A program made the translations under genes and the position numbers. A stretch of DNA of 64,000 nucleotides, taken from the NCBI GenBank assembly GCA_038030265.1, contig CM075942.1, positions 67,088,926 to 67,152,925 of the forward strand, written 5' to 3'. Shown one piece after another: positions 53,183 through 62,938 of the stretch (the first letter of the stretch is position 1; each line of letters starts with the position of its first letter). Origin of the DNA: Corythucha ciliata. Its lineage: Eukaryota > Arthropoda > Insecta > Hemiptera > Tingidae. The notes below the pieces were generated by a model. The model ran no database searches, was not told where the DNA came from, and was given only the letters and a program-made list of their open reading frames with translations.

Positions 53183-54365
53183 TTTGGAGAAACCACAGGG
53201 TTGGGTCTTCTTCCCAGAAATTCGGTAGTCGAATTTGCGGGGAAATAACCACAGCTTCCTGGGCGTTCTCGAGCGCGACTGAGTCGTCGCCGTTTCCTCG
53301 CTCGTCTCGTGTGGACGTCATCTCGCGGCGGCAGGCTGTCAGATCACGTCGGGGTCACCAATGTCGAGGTTATTGGTTTTGATCCCTCGATCAGAAGGTC
53401 TCGACTTATATTTAGAAGGCGTGATCGGGTACGACAGGAAAACTACTACCGACGGGGTACGAGCCCGCCGAGCAGTAGCTTGAAGGTAGAGGATGAAATG
53501 GGTACGAGCCATTTCTTCCTCAGGGAGTGGCCAAAGTGGTACGAGCACTTTGAAGCCGGAGCGAGTTAGGAGGACCTTCCAAGGGTACGAGCCTTGGTAG
53601 GTCGGAAAAAGGTGAAGAGAAAAGGGCGAGATCGTATTGGAAGTGATCTTTTTCTTTCGCGGTTTATTTGAATTTTGTTTTTTACAAGTCGTAACAGTGT
53701 TGTTAGGCATCGCGGCTGTAACTGTCATAAACCACTAATTTCCCGCTCAAATTGAGAAAGCGCGAATTTGCATTCCTTACAGACAGGCTCGTGGCTAAAA
53801 TTTAAAAATTTACCACCTCCTCGATCACGGAACCCACCCACTTGGACATAGTGTCGTCGCTACTGCATTTACTAGGACAGAATTCTGAGGAGGACAAAAT
53901 GTCAAAAATCGAGGACATAATTATTATCCTCGTAAACAATGCCTGGCAACCCTACGTTTGTGTAGTTTATCAGTGGTTTTTTATAATGGAATTTTAAGCT
54001 AAAAGGACCTCGTGTGAGGGGGACAGGGATTCTGTATTTTCCAAGAAATGGTGAGGGTGAGTAATGGGGGAATTTCGAAAAATCATAAGGCCCAGTTTTC
54101 GATATTGCCATTCGATGCTACTAATGAGTTCAGTATCTATACTAGACATGGTACCGATTGAAAGCTGTGGTAAAGAAACAAAAATTCTGTAGTAAATCCT
54201 GAAAATTGAATGAATGGATTGGAACTTGCAATAACACAATTCACTGCTTGAATAGCGATAAAACCAGCCTGTCCCTCGCGTTTTTCTTTCGTAAATTGAA
54301 TGGAACGCAAAATGCTGGAATGCAATAAGAAAATATGTCCCGGTTAATGGATTTATCTTGTTCAT
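53183..54365. repeat. Direct duplication, copy 2
   Basis: Copy of 51741-52837 including a second Gypsy LTR (53362-53727). It carries 85 extra bases (about 54108-54192) absent from copy 1. It continues into unique sequence after 54365. Confidence 0.92.
53362..53727 (-). repeat. Gypsy 5' LTR, copy 2
   Basis: 366 bp, almost identical to 51920-52285, with the primer-binding site and the first codons of gag next to it, but then fused to the Copia fragment. It is not a 3' LTR of the element because it is followed by 5' internal sequence. Confidence 0.88.
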
Positions 54366-54733
54366 TCTTTTTTTCCTCAGCAGTAATCCCCACCACAATG
54401 AATAATAAAAGAGGGGTTCTTTTCGAAACGGTCGAAAAGTATTATAACCGGTACATTATTGTGCACAGGGTGCTCCAATAATCCATATTCAATTTAATTC
54501 TCAATCTAGATTTGAATATTCAGATCGAGTTATGGATTATTAGTTTCTCTAAATTGCATATTATTTCTCAATGCAACCAATTCACTGCGCCCATTTCTCT
54601 CCTTCATAAACAGGCAGCTCCCAGATTTTTTCTCTCATTGTATAGAAAACCGAAGGATGATGTGGCTACTTGTGTCATTCGACATTCAAATTAATCTTTT
54701 TAACAAGATATTTGGTCCTCTGTTTGATTTCAG
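54366..54733. other. End of the 29.6-kb intron
   Basis: AT-rich, no feature except an 11-bp inverted repeat (AATAATCCATA near 54477, TATGGATTATT near 54532). Ends with acceptor TTTGATTTCAG. Confidence 0.6.
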
Positions 54734-54817
54734 ATTGTGTACCCTCCATGCCGTCACCTGTTCATTCCCGTCTTTCTTAATTGCTGGCTCGCCAAGAAGT
54801 CTCTAGAAAATATGTTC
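54734..54817 (+). CDS. SLO2: SLO2/KCNT potassium channel, S4 exon
   Basis: An 84-bp exon of exactly 28 codons (acceptor GATTTCAG, donor GTAAGT) encoding [20 protein letters not shown] then KKSLENMF. It continues in phase from the S3 exon 29.6 kb upstream. [12 protein letters not shown] is the S4 helix, which in SLO2 channels lacks the regular arginine ladder of voltage-gated channels, as seen here. Sequence and phase are diagnostic for SLO2/KCNT. Confidence 0.95.
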
Positions 54818-55220
54818 GTAAGTAAAATACAAATTTCTAATCGATGCCCCAATCTTTCCCGCACTAATTAGTTATAGGTTCGAATAACGGCCCTTACCGG
54901 AAATTTAAATCCAAAAGGGGAAAGGCCAACACCCTTCTATCCACCCAAGTTGAAGGAGTAAAATAAAAACCCGGTGGAGAAGATGAGAGAAAAGGCTTAA
55001 ACGTAATAACTCTTTTCATTTTAGCGAAACTACGGCTTAACTCCCACGGAAGAAGTTAGCCTATTTCTCTCTCTGCACTTTAACTTATCCTTAGATTTTA
55101 AAGCCGAGCTGAAAGCTTCTTCACCTTCCCTATCACTATTTTTTCAATATTAAGACTTTCCTTTTTTTCCCTAGCTAATAACGCTCTTTTTATTAACTTT
55201 TCTGTTTTTGTGCCGCATAG
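54818..55220. other. 403-bp intron between S4 and S5 exons
   Basis: AT-rich, GTAAGT donor and TTGTGCCGCATAG acceptor. No repeat recognised. Confidence 0.8.
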
Positions 55221-55315
55221 AATGACTTGCACAGAGCAATGCAGAAGTCACAGTCTGCGCTTTCCCAACAACTGATGATACTGTCTGCCACTCTTCTATG
55301 CTTGGTATTTACAAG
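55221..55315 (+). CDS. SLO2: SLO2/KCNT potassium channel, S4-S5 linker and S5 exon
   Basis: A 95-bp exon (acceptor CCGCATAG, donor GTAAAT): 31 codons plus two bases. It encodes [20 protein letters not shown] then [11 protein letters not shown]. 'NDLHRA.QKSQSA' is the conserved S4-S5 linker of SLO2/KCNT and the hydrophobic end is S5. The split codon AG| would be completed by the next exon, expected to start the pore region; no TVGYGD-type selectivity filter was found to the right within the window, so the next intron is over 8.7 kb. Confidence 0.95.
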
Positions 55316-56823
55316 GTAAATTGACTTGATCTTACTTCATTTAGACGGTAATTACACACACAGAAAACTTCAAGATAAACGGGTAAAATTCATAATTAGA
55401 AGGACCGAGAAATACGAAGAACCACCCACTCTTTAGTTCTGTTACACGAATATAAAACGTTTCGTTTTAAAGACAAAAATCCTTGGACGCTCTCTTATCT
55501 AATATTTAAAGTGAGGCTAATTATAAATTTCACCCAACCAACTTTTAAGTAAGCGATGCTCTCGAATGAATAAATTATTCCAGCGCCGCGGTCGCTTCTT
55601 TAGCGTTTTAATGCGAAGCATCATGACTGTATTGCCTCTCAATGGGGAGCGTTAAACTGAGAGTTAGCGTTGACAGGCCAATAATGAACGATATGGACGC
55701 GGATAAATAAAAAAGTTAGCTGGCAGGATGGAGGCTTGAAGTGAAGGTTTTTTTTTTGAGTACGCGCACTTCATATGAAATTAATCGAACCTTTCAGGTA
55801 CGAAAACAGACAAATCTTTTAAAATTTTAGGCGTGGCCCCCTCTTTTGGGCTCAATCAATATTTTTCGTTTGGTATACAAAGCGAGCCTCAGTTGAATAA
55901 ATTAATTTTCTTTTTTCCGATTATATTTCTTTCTTTTTTTCTAAAAATAAAAAGTTCTGAGGCGTAACCCTTCCGGTCCCCCAAAGGCTTTCTATCTAAA
56001 TATTTAAATAATTCGTGTTATACAGTATAATCGATTCAAGAACTCTCGGTTGATGCAATTCGCTAACATTTCTCTCATTGGTTTGGACAAAATGATACGA
56101 GGACAACCGTTTCGCCTCCACCTGACCACCAGCACCTTTGAAACACTGTCGCTCTCACATTTTTCCCTTTACATTTTCGTAAATCCTTTCTTATGCTCTC
56201 AGGTATCTCTATGTCTAAAGGGATTCTCGCTCCTTCCATTATTTTGAAATCTCCTTGGGGATCATTCGGAGATGTTGTGTTTTCCACTTCAATTCCACGT
56301 CATCGAGTGGATCGAGAGGATCCAACAGTGAAGGATTAGGAGGACCAGTGCAAACATTTCCTGTTTGAAGAAACTATTCAATTTATTGGTATTTTAATCG
56401 TCATTATAGTAACTTCCACGTTGCACTTGTCAAACAAAGTGCGAGTCGTGTAGAAATCGAACGTTAATAACAAAAAAAAAAATGTTGGAATGGAGGCATC
56501 GTCTGCGGGCTGCGGGGGACCGGACGGAAAAAAAAAAGTCGAGTTGATTCGAGACGCAACGCGATTTATGACTCCCTCAGACAAATGCAGCCGGCCGCGG
56601 CCCAAATGCCCCTAGAAGTCAGCGCCTCTCAAAGTCACATAAAATGTAACGTTTTACCTTGTCGTATGGTTTTGGCCGATTTTCCCGACTTCCAGAGGTA
56701 GCACATTGAGATTCACGTATACTGTGTTCTAAGGGAACTTTTTCAGCTAAAATTGATAAAGAACAGAGGCCATGGCCCCTCCGTTGGAGTCGGGGTCACT
56801 TGTTCAAAAAGAAAAAAATTATC
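55316..56823. other. Intron sequence after the S5 exon
   Basis: AT-rich, no conserved coding sequence. Several open stretches (56050-56247, 56378-56605) lack recognisable motifs. Confidence 0.55.
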
Positions 56824-56828
56824 AAAAC

Positions 56829-56943
56829 TGTTGGAAAATATCACCAACCTCTCTTATAATGAATCATCTCATATGTGTATAAATAAAAATTCACTTCTCG
56901 TTTTGTTCTCTTCGTTAAAAGGTCCTCGTAATTCATTTCAATA
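56829..56943 (+). repeat. Copia 5' LTR
   Basis: 115 bp, TGTTGGAAAATATC to TTCAATA; contains TATAAATAAA. Identical by eye to 60971-61085. Preceded by AAAAC. Confidence 0.93.
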
Positions 56944-56958
56944 GATTATGAGACTTAG

Positions 56959-57094
56959 GTCCGTATTTATGAACGTTCCTTGAAGCTTCCTTGAGTCAAG
57001 GAACCGTTGAGAACAGTTTTGATCACAATAAAAACATCTGTTTTAATGAATTTCAAGGGTTCCTTAATGTCAAGGAACGTTCATAAATACGGGC
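56959..57094. mobile_element. MITE-like insertion in the Copia leader
   Basis: CCGTATTTATGAACGTTCCT (56961-56980, plus TGA) is perfectly mirrored at 57070-57092, a 23-bp terminal inverted repeat. Inner words (CCTTGAGTCAAGGAACC) are also palindromic. About 136 bp, no coding capacity. It separates the candidate primer-binding site from the gag start. Confidence 0.7.
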
Positions 57095-57123
57095 ATTATT
57101 GTCGCATAACAGAAATTCGAAAA

Positions 57124-57375
57124 ATGAATGGGTCGGTATACCGAATTGAAAGTTTGAGAAAAGATAATTTCGATTCGTGGAAGCTACAAGCTGATGCTCT
57201 CTTGATTAAATCGGACTCATGGGAATATGTTTCTGGAACGAAACAGCGCCCAGAAAACGAAGCCGAAGCACAAGATTGGAACTTGGCAGATCGAAAAGCT
57301 CGAGCCGATTTGATTCTTTCAATAAGTCCTTCTGAAGTAAGACAAGTGAAGAACTGTCAAACATCAAAGGAAGTC
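57124..57375 (+). pseudogene. Copia Gag N-terminal part, ended by a stop codon
   Basis: From ATG at 57124: 'MNGSVYRIESLRKDNFDSWK', 'ADALLIKSDSWEYVSG' and 'DRKARADLILSISPSEVRQV', the DUF4219/UBN2-type start of Copia Gag. A TGA at 57376-57378 stops it after 84 codons. The downstream frame is the same frame, so this is one nonsense change, not a frameshift. Confidence 0.9.
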
Positions 57376-57444
57376 TGAGATAAGCTTCATTCGATATACC
57401 AATCAAAAGGACCAGCGCGAAAAGCTACTCTACTGAAGAAAATT

Positions 57445-60400
57445 ATGCTACACAAAATGAATTCGGGAGAAGACGTTAGAGAGCATGTTAACAAATTCTT
57501 TGAGACCGTTGATAAACTTCAGGAAATGGAAGTTGAAATTAATGGCGATCTCTTGACCATAATGCTCTTGTACAGTCTACCGGACGAATTTGAAAATTTT
57601 AGATGCGCCATCGAATCTCGTGACACTCTCCCTGCTCCTGACGCACTTAAAATTAAAATTTTCGAAGAAAGCGACGCTCGTCACGCTACAAATGAAAACA
57701 GCGACGCGTTGATATCTAAAACGAAAAAATTTCGAGAATTTCCTAAGAAAAATACTGATGGAAAGTTTCGATTCCGCTGTAATCGATGTAAAGAATTGGG
57801 ACACAAAGCGTCAAACTGTCCTAAAAAGTCTTTGCACTCCGCGAATGCCCAAGAACAGAATGGTTTTCAATGTTCGCTGTCGGTGAATGAAATTCAGAAC
57901 ACTCGTGGATTAGAAAACTGGTGCCTTGACAGTGGGTGCACCTCGCATATGTGTCAAGACGAGAGGAAATTCATCAATCTCAAAAAGCTTAGTAATCATA
58001 AGCTGAACCTCGCCAACAATTCAAGTACAGAAGTAAAAGCCAAAGGACTCGTCAAATTAGAAATTCAAAATGACAAAGAAAACCAAATGATTTCGTTGAA
58101 TGAAACCGTCCTCGTGCCAGATCTTCGACAAAATTTGATCTCCGTCGGAAAAATAACTGACCACGGTTATGAAGTTCTTTTCAAAAAGGAGAAAGCAATC
58201 GTTCGTAACGAGAAAGGAAAGGTGGTACTTTCTGCCGATCGAAAAGATGGACTTTATTACGTAAAGGCCAGTGGAGAAAAAGCATTCGCTATGACAAAAG
58301 ATTCGTCAGATGACATCGAAACATGGCACAAGAAATTCGGTCACTTGAACTTGAACGACCTCAAAAGCGTCATATCAAAGAAGCTTGTTACGGGTCTAGA
58401 ATACATTGAGACTGACGATGCTGTGAGCCGTTGTCGAGCCTGTTTAAGAGGGAAAATGACTCGTTTACCTTTTCCTAAAGCTCATTCCGAAAAGAGAACA
58501 TCTGACGTATTAGAAATCATATACTCAGACATTTGTGGACCGATGCGATCGGAATCCATAGGTCACAATCGGTACTTCATTACGTTTGTCGACGACTACT
58601 CTCGTTGGTGTGTTGTTTACTTTATCAAAAACAAAAGTGAAGCACTGAACTGTTTCAAGAAATACAAAGAACTCGTCGAAAATCAGACAGGAAGGAGGAT
58701 CAAAATGTTGCAAACTGATAACGGCGGTGAATACCGCAACGCAAAATTCGACCAATATCTGTCTGCAAAAGGGATTCAGAGAAGAGTGTCGACAGCCTAT
58801 ACTCCGGAGCAACAAGGGGTAGCTGAGAGAATGAACCGCACTCTTCAAGAAATGGCCCGATGTCTTCTCGACGAATCAAAACAACCACACGTTTTATGGG
58901 CCGAAGCCGTTTCGACCGCTTGTCACATTCGAAATCGATGTCCATCTAGGGCTATAAACGGCCAACTTCCGTACGCCGTCTGGTACAATAAGCGACCTGA
59001 TGTTTCGTATTTCAGAGTATTCGGAACAGAAGCCTTTTCGTTGGACAAAACTCCGAATAAGGACAAATTTCAACCTCGTTCGAAACCATGTATATTTGTT
59101 GGCTACTCGGCAGAATCCAAAGGGTACAGACTTTGGAGCTCAGATGAAAAGAAAGTTTATGTTTCACGTGACGTTAAATTCATAAATGAAGGATGTCTAC
59201 AAAATGAGAAAAATGACACCTATCCTGAAACTGAAGTATTCATAACCGAAGGAAAGCGTCAATCACCTCGACCACAAATAAATACTAAAATGGACGTGGC
59301 AGACGAACAAATTCTCGAGCCTGTTGAGCCAAGACGATCGTCAAGGATCAACAAAGGCCTTCCCCCTACTCGCTTCCAATCCTATTCAATGAGCGACGCG
59401 AACAAAGAACCTGAAGACTGGGATGAAGTAATGAATCTTCCGCAAACCGAGAGGGTGCAATGGGTTAATGCAGCGAAAGAAGAAATAGCATCAATGCATG
59501 AAAACAACTCATGGGATTTAGTCACTCTACCCAAAGGAAGAAAGCCAGTCGGATCGAAGTGGGTTTTCAAATTGAAACGCGACGCACACGACAACGTAAC
59601 AAGATACAAAGCCCGGCTAGTTGCGAAAGGCTTCTCACAGAAATACGGAAAAGATTACGACGCCGTATTCGCTCCGGTGGTCAGGCACACCACTGTAAAA
59701 ACTTTATTCGTTGTTGTAGCAACAAAGAAATTAGAAATTCGACATATGGACGTTAAAACCGCATTTTTAAACGGTGACTTGAAGGAAGAAGTCTACATGT
59801 CCCAACCCCCAGGATTCGTCGACCCCTCAAATCCACAAGCAGTTTGCAAGCTACGCAAGAGCGTTTATGGGTTGAGGCAAGCTGCTCGCTGCTGGAATGC
59901 GAAATTGAATGGAGTTCTCCAATCATCTGGGTTCACACGTTCATCAAGCGACCCCTGTTTGTATTCTCGATACATCAACGGAAAATGGTCGTACATTCTC
60001 GTTTACGTCGACGATCTCCTCGTAGCTGGAGAGAAAAGGGATATCGAAGAAATTACTCAACTTTTGAACCAAAACTTCGAATTCAAAAATCTTGGAGAGC
60101 CCACGAACTATTTGGGAGTTAAAATAGAACGCACAGAAGACGGGTTCTTAATGGATCAGAATAACAAAATCAGAAAACTTATACAAAACTGCGGACTAGA
60201 AGACGCTAAACCGTGTAAAACGCCCATGGAAGCCGGTTTTTTGAAGGCGAAACACGAAAAGAGTCAAAAGTTACCGAACAATGATAGTTACAGGGAGGCA
60301 ATAGGCTCTCTTCTCTACATCGCCAACCATACGCGACCAGACATCGCTTTTTCAGTCGCCATTCTCAGCCGCAGAGTGTCAAATCCGACACAATCAGATT

Positions 60401-60954
60401 GGAATGCGGTGAAGAGAGTAATCAGATATCTCAAAGGGACTTTGTCGGTCAGATTTCTCTTGAAAGCAGCCGACGACCTAATCCTTCACGGATTTGTAGA
60501 CGCCGATTGGGCGAGTGATGCGACGGACCGAAAATCTACCTCAGGAATTTTATTGAAAATCGGATCGTCTAGTGTTTCTTGGAGCTCAAAGAAACAGACC
60601 TGTGTTTCTCTCTCGTCTACAGAAGCAGAATTTATCGCTATGTCCGCGGCAACCCAAGACGTAATCTGGCTGAAAAATCTATTGCATGACTATGGTTATC
60701 CTCAGCATGGTGCGACAAAGCTCTTCGAAGACAATCAAAGTTGTATTCAACTGATTGCTTCAGAAAAAGGAAACCCTCGAACGAAACACATTGAAGTTAA
60801 GAGAAATTTCGTTCGAGACCAGTTGAATCAAGGCTCCATCTCAATTGAATATTGTCCTACCGCATTGATGGAAGCTGACGCATTCACAAAACCTCTTCAA
60901 GGCGAGAAATTTCAAATCTCGAGACAGAAGATTGGGATGATCCTTACAACCTAG
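57445..60954 (+). CDS. Copia Gag-Pol polyprotein (rest), 1169 aa
   Basis: Open from the first Met after the stop. Rest of Gag, zinc knuckle CNRCKELGHKASNC (112-125), protease LDSGCTSHMC (Asp 162), GAG-pre-integrase (HKKFGHLNLNDL, 'CRACLRGKM'), integrase triad Asp 362 (SDICGP), Asp 425 (QTDNGGEY), Glu 461 (AERMNRT), RT with 'HMDVKTAFLNGDLKEEVYM' and catalytic YVDD (854-857), RNase H with Asp 1019 (FVDADWASD), Glu 1060 and Asp 1096 (FEDNQ). It ends just before the polypurine tract. All enzyme residues are present; only the stop upstream prevents one continuous product. Confidence 0.93.
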   Translation: MLHKMNSGEDVREHVNKFFETVDKLQEMEVEINGDLLTIMLLYSLPDEFENFRCAIESRDTLPAPDALKIKIFEESDARHATNENSDALISKTKKFREFPKKNTDGKFRFRCNRCKELGHKASNCPKKSLHSANAQEQNGFQCSLSVNEIQNTRGLENWCLDSGCTSHMCQDERKFINLKKLSNHKLNLANNSSTEVKAKGLVKLEIQNDKENQMISLNETVLVPDLRQNLISVGKITDHGYEVLFKKEKAIVRNEKGKVVLSADRKDGLYYVKASGEKAFAMTKDSSDDIETWHKKFGHLNLNDLKSVISKKLVTGLEYIETDDAVSRCRACLRGKMTRLPFPKAHSEKRTSDVLEIIYSDICGPMRSESIGHNRYFITFVDDYSRWCVVYFIKNKSEALNCFKKYKELVENQTGRRIKMLQTDNGGEYRNAKFDQYLSAKGIQRRVSTAYTPEQQGVAERMNRTLQEMARCLLDESKQPHVLWAEAVSTACHIRNRCPSRAINGQLPYAVWYNKRPDVSYFRVFGTEAFSLDKTPNKDKFQPRSKPCIFVGYSAESKGYRLWSSDEKKVYVSRDVKFINEGCLQNEKNDTYPETEVFITEGKRQSPRPQINTKMDVADEQILEPVEPRRSSRINKGLPPTRFQSYSMSDANKEPEDWDEVMNLPQTERVQWVNAAKEEIASMHENNSWDLVTLPKGRKPVGSKWVFKLKRDAHDNVTRYKARLVAKGFSQKYGKDYDAVFAPVVRHTTVKTLFVVVATKKLEIRHMDVKTAFLNGDLKEEVYMSQPPGFVDPSNPQAVCKLRKSVYGLRQAARCWNAKLNGVLQSSGFTRSSSDPCLYSRYINGKWSYILVYVDDLLVAGEKRDIEEITQLLNQNFEFKNLGEPTNYLGVKIERTEDGFLMDQNNKIRKLIQNCGLEDAKPCKTPMEAGFLKAKHEKSQKLPNNDSYREAIGSLLYIANHTRPDIAFSVAILSRRVSNPTQSDWNAVKRVIRYLKGTLSVRFLLKAADDLILHGFVDADWASDATDRKSTSGILLKIGSSSVSWSSKKQTCVSLSSTEAEFIAMSAATQDVIWLKNLLHDYGYPQHGATKLFEDNQSCIQLIASEKGNPRTKHIEVKRNFVRDQLNQGSISIEYCPTALMEADAFTKPLQGEKFQISRQKIGMILTT

Positions 60955-60970
60955 CTCGGTTGAGAGGGGG

Positions 60971-61085
60971 TGTTGGAAAATATCACCAACCTCTCTTATA
61001 ATGAATCATCTCATATGTGTATAAATAAAAATTCACTTCTCGTTTTGTTCTCTTCGTTAAAAGGTCCTCGTAATTCATTTCAATA
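60971..61085 (+). repeat. Copia 3' LTR
   Basis: 115 bp, identical by eye to the 5' LTR; followed by target duplication AAAAC. Confidence 0.93.
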
Positions 61086-61090
61086 AAAAC

Positions 61091-61569
61091 CACCTCCATC
61101 GAGTCAAATTTTATGGTCATTTTCTCAAAGTTACTGCGGTCTGAGACAGACGTCCCCTGAGCGGATCAGCGAGGTCCATGTGCATTGGGACTTTTCCTTG
61201 AACTTCAGGGCTGTCCGCGGGAAAGTTCGTGCGCTAGTGGTTATAACCCAGTTACTCCTGAATTTTTTTTTTAGTCGCGAAATTGGGAATTCATGAATTA
61301 GTCAATTAAGAAGACCACTAGGAGCTAAAATAAAAAATAGTTTGTCAAATTATTCCTTTTGATAAGCCAAAATTTAGAGTCCTTCAGGAAGGACATTAGG
61401 AGAATAGGGGAACAGTCAGTCACCAGTGGAGCTCCATTTTTCTTCACCAATAACTTTATTTTTACACACAAAACGAGTGTCCTACCAATAAAATAAACCA
61501 AAAACATAAAATGAAGGAAAACATTTTGAATGTAAAATCAGAAATTCACATCCTTATGAATCTAATTCT
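61091..61569. other. Intron sequence between Copia and piggyBac remnant
   Basis: No coding feature supported. Confidence 0.5.
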
Positions 61570-62935
61570 TGTGATAAAGCAAAAAGGAGTCCACATGCAG
61601 AGGGAAGTTGCATTTCACACATTGCGTGCGGTGGTTTTTTTCGAGCATAACCGGCAACGCAACTGTTTTTTTTTGTTTTTTTCATCAAGATGAAGGCTTG
61701 CTACCAAATGGTCTAGCCTATCGTACCTAGAGTCCATTTTCACATCTTTTGATGGACGTCCTCGATTTGGCTTAGAAGATCCATAAGTTTCGAGGATATT
61801 GGTGGCAAGCCGACGTCGAAATGCCAGATGGTCCAATTTGCCTCCTTCCCGCCTGTGGAGCTGATGCCATGCATTTTGTTCCGCCACGTCAACGAGATGA
61901 GCTAGCAGAGGGAAATACCACTTTTTCCCTCGGTATAACGAAATATTCTGATCTGCTCGATCGACGCCGCCCATGAATTGATTATATTCATGAATGAGTC
62001 GAGGCTGATGAATTGTTTTTCTTCTTTTTTCTTCCCTTGAAAACCTCTTGACGGGATGCAGGGGACTCACCGTGTCGAAATTGGTGGCGACCGTCACTAT
62101 ATTGTTGTCGTTCCATTGAACGATTGAGAGACCTATTTGCATTTTCAAAAGTTAGTTTTTAACTTCAGTAGAAAAAAAACTAGCTGCTATCAATGTACTT
62201 AATTTCATCGTGTCCGAAATTACTTCGAACGACCCTCTAGGTTTCTTTTTCATTTCTTCCACCGGGCAAAATGGGACATCTTTCCCTAAGCGGTTCTGCC
62301 TGACAGTTCCTGTGGCAAGGATCCCGCGACGATGAAGATCAGTTAAGAGATCTTTACTCGTGAATAGGTTATCGAAAAATAATCGGTATGGTAGCCCCGG
62401 CTCTAGGCGATCCGCGTAGGACATGATCACGCCATATCCCAAACCCATTTCTTCGTAATTTTTTTGAAAGAGTTCCCACACCCTGGTACGGCTCGAGCCA
62501 TGCGACGTATTCTCCACTGGTGCAGCCACTCCAAAATTTGTAGCCGTAACGTATAGGTTTGCCCGCAATGTAAGATACATTATCCACATGTATGATTGAA
62601 CATGCGTTATACGATGAGCATAGGGGAGCCAGAAGTTTCGGTACTGGGTCATGGAACACGTAACTGGAAAAATATTTTTGCAATGAAAGTAGCTAAAAAA
62701 ATATATTGAAAGCTGCTGACTCAACTACGCCCATGATTGGGTGAAAATAATTAACGTGACTATTATACCTCGGATAATGCTTTCCAAAATACGGCACCAT
62801 TGACTCGTCCACTGAATGATTTCTCTCGTGGGGTAGGTGGTCTTGAAATCGTTCGTTGAACATCGAAAGTAATGGCCGGATTTTGGCAAATCTGTCGGAC
62901 TTATCTAGTTTGTCGTTATCACATACATGTAAATT

Positions 62936-62938
<3 letters not shown>
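61570..62938 (-). mobile_element. piggyBac-like DNA transposon remnant
   Basis: The minus strand encodes most of a piggyBac transposase in pieces. The N-terminal third is missing; homology starts next to a (CT)n tract at 62939. No terminal inverted repeats or TTAA target sites could be assigned. Confidence 0.85.
61590..62936 (-). pseudogene. piggyBac transposase (DDE/DDD), broken
   Basis: In order: 'DKSDRFAKIRPLLSMFNERF' and 'SVDESMVPYFGKHYPR' (first catalytic Asp; 62773-62900), an interruption of about 200 bases, 'IAGKPIRYGYKFWSG' and 'VAWLEPYQG' (about 62500-62590), a frameshift, 'YRLFFDNLFTSKDLLTDL' (second Asp; about 62350-62400), 'GSFEVISDT', a second insert of about 55 bases, 'IGLSIVQWNDNNIV', 'FMGGVDRADQNISLYRGKKW' (third Asp; about 61920-61990), and a C-terminal cysteine motif RCRLCSKK whose second half (QCVKCNFPL) is in another frame after an A-run. 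Cuts and pastes DNA in active relatives; dead here. Confidence 0.85.

Larger units (their letters stand above)
56829..61085 (+). mobile_element. Nearly intact Copia LTR retrotransposon
   Basis: 4,257 bp with 115-bp LTRs that appear identical (56829-56943 and 60971-61085) and a perfect 5-bp target duplication AAAAC (56824-56828 and 61086-61090). GATTATGAGACTTAG after the left LTR is a candidate primer-binding site, and GAGAGGGGG (60962-60970) is the polypurine tract. One long gag-pol frame runs from 57124 to 60954, with a single in-frame stop at 57376-57378. A small MITE lies in the leader. It is in the same orientation as the host gene, inside the intron after S5. Confidence 0.95.

Noticed and set aside
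53362..53727. 3' LTR of the Gypsy element
   Set aside because: It is followed by the primer-binding site and 5' gag sequence in the same orientation as copy 1, so it is a duplicated 5' end and not the other terminus.
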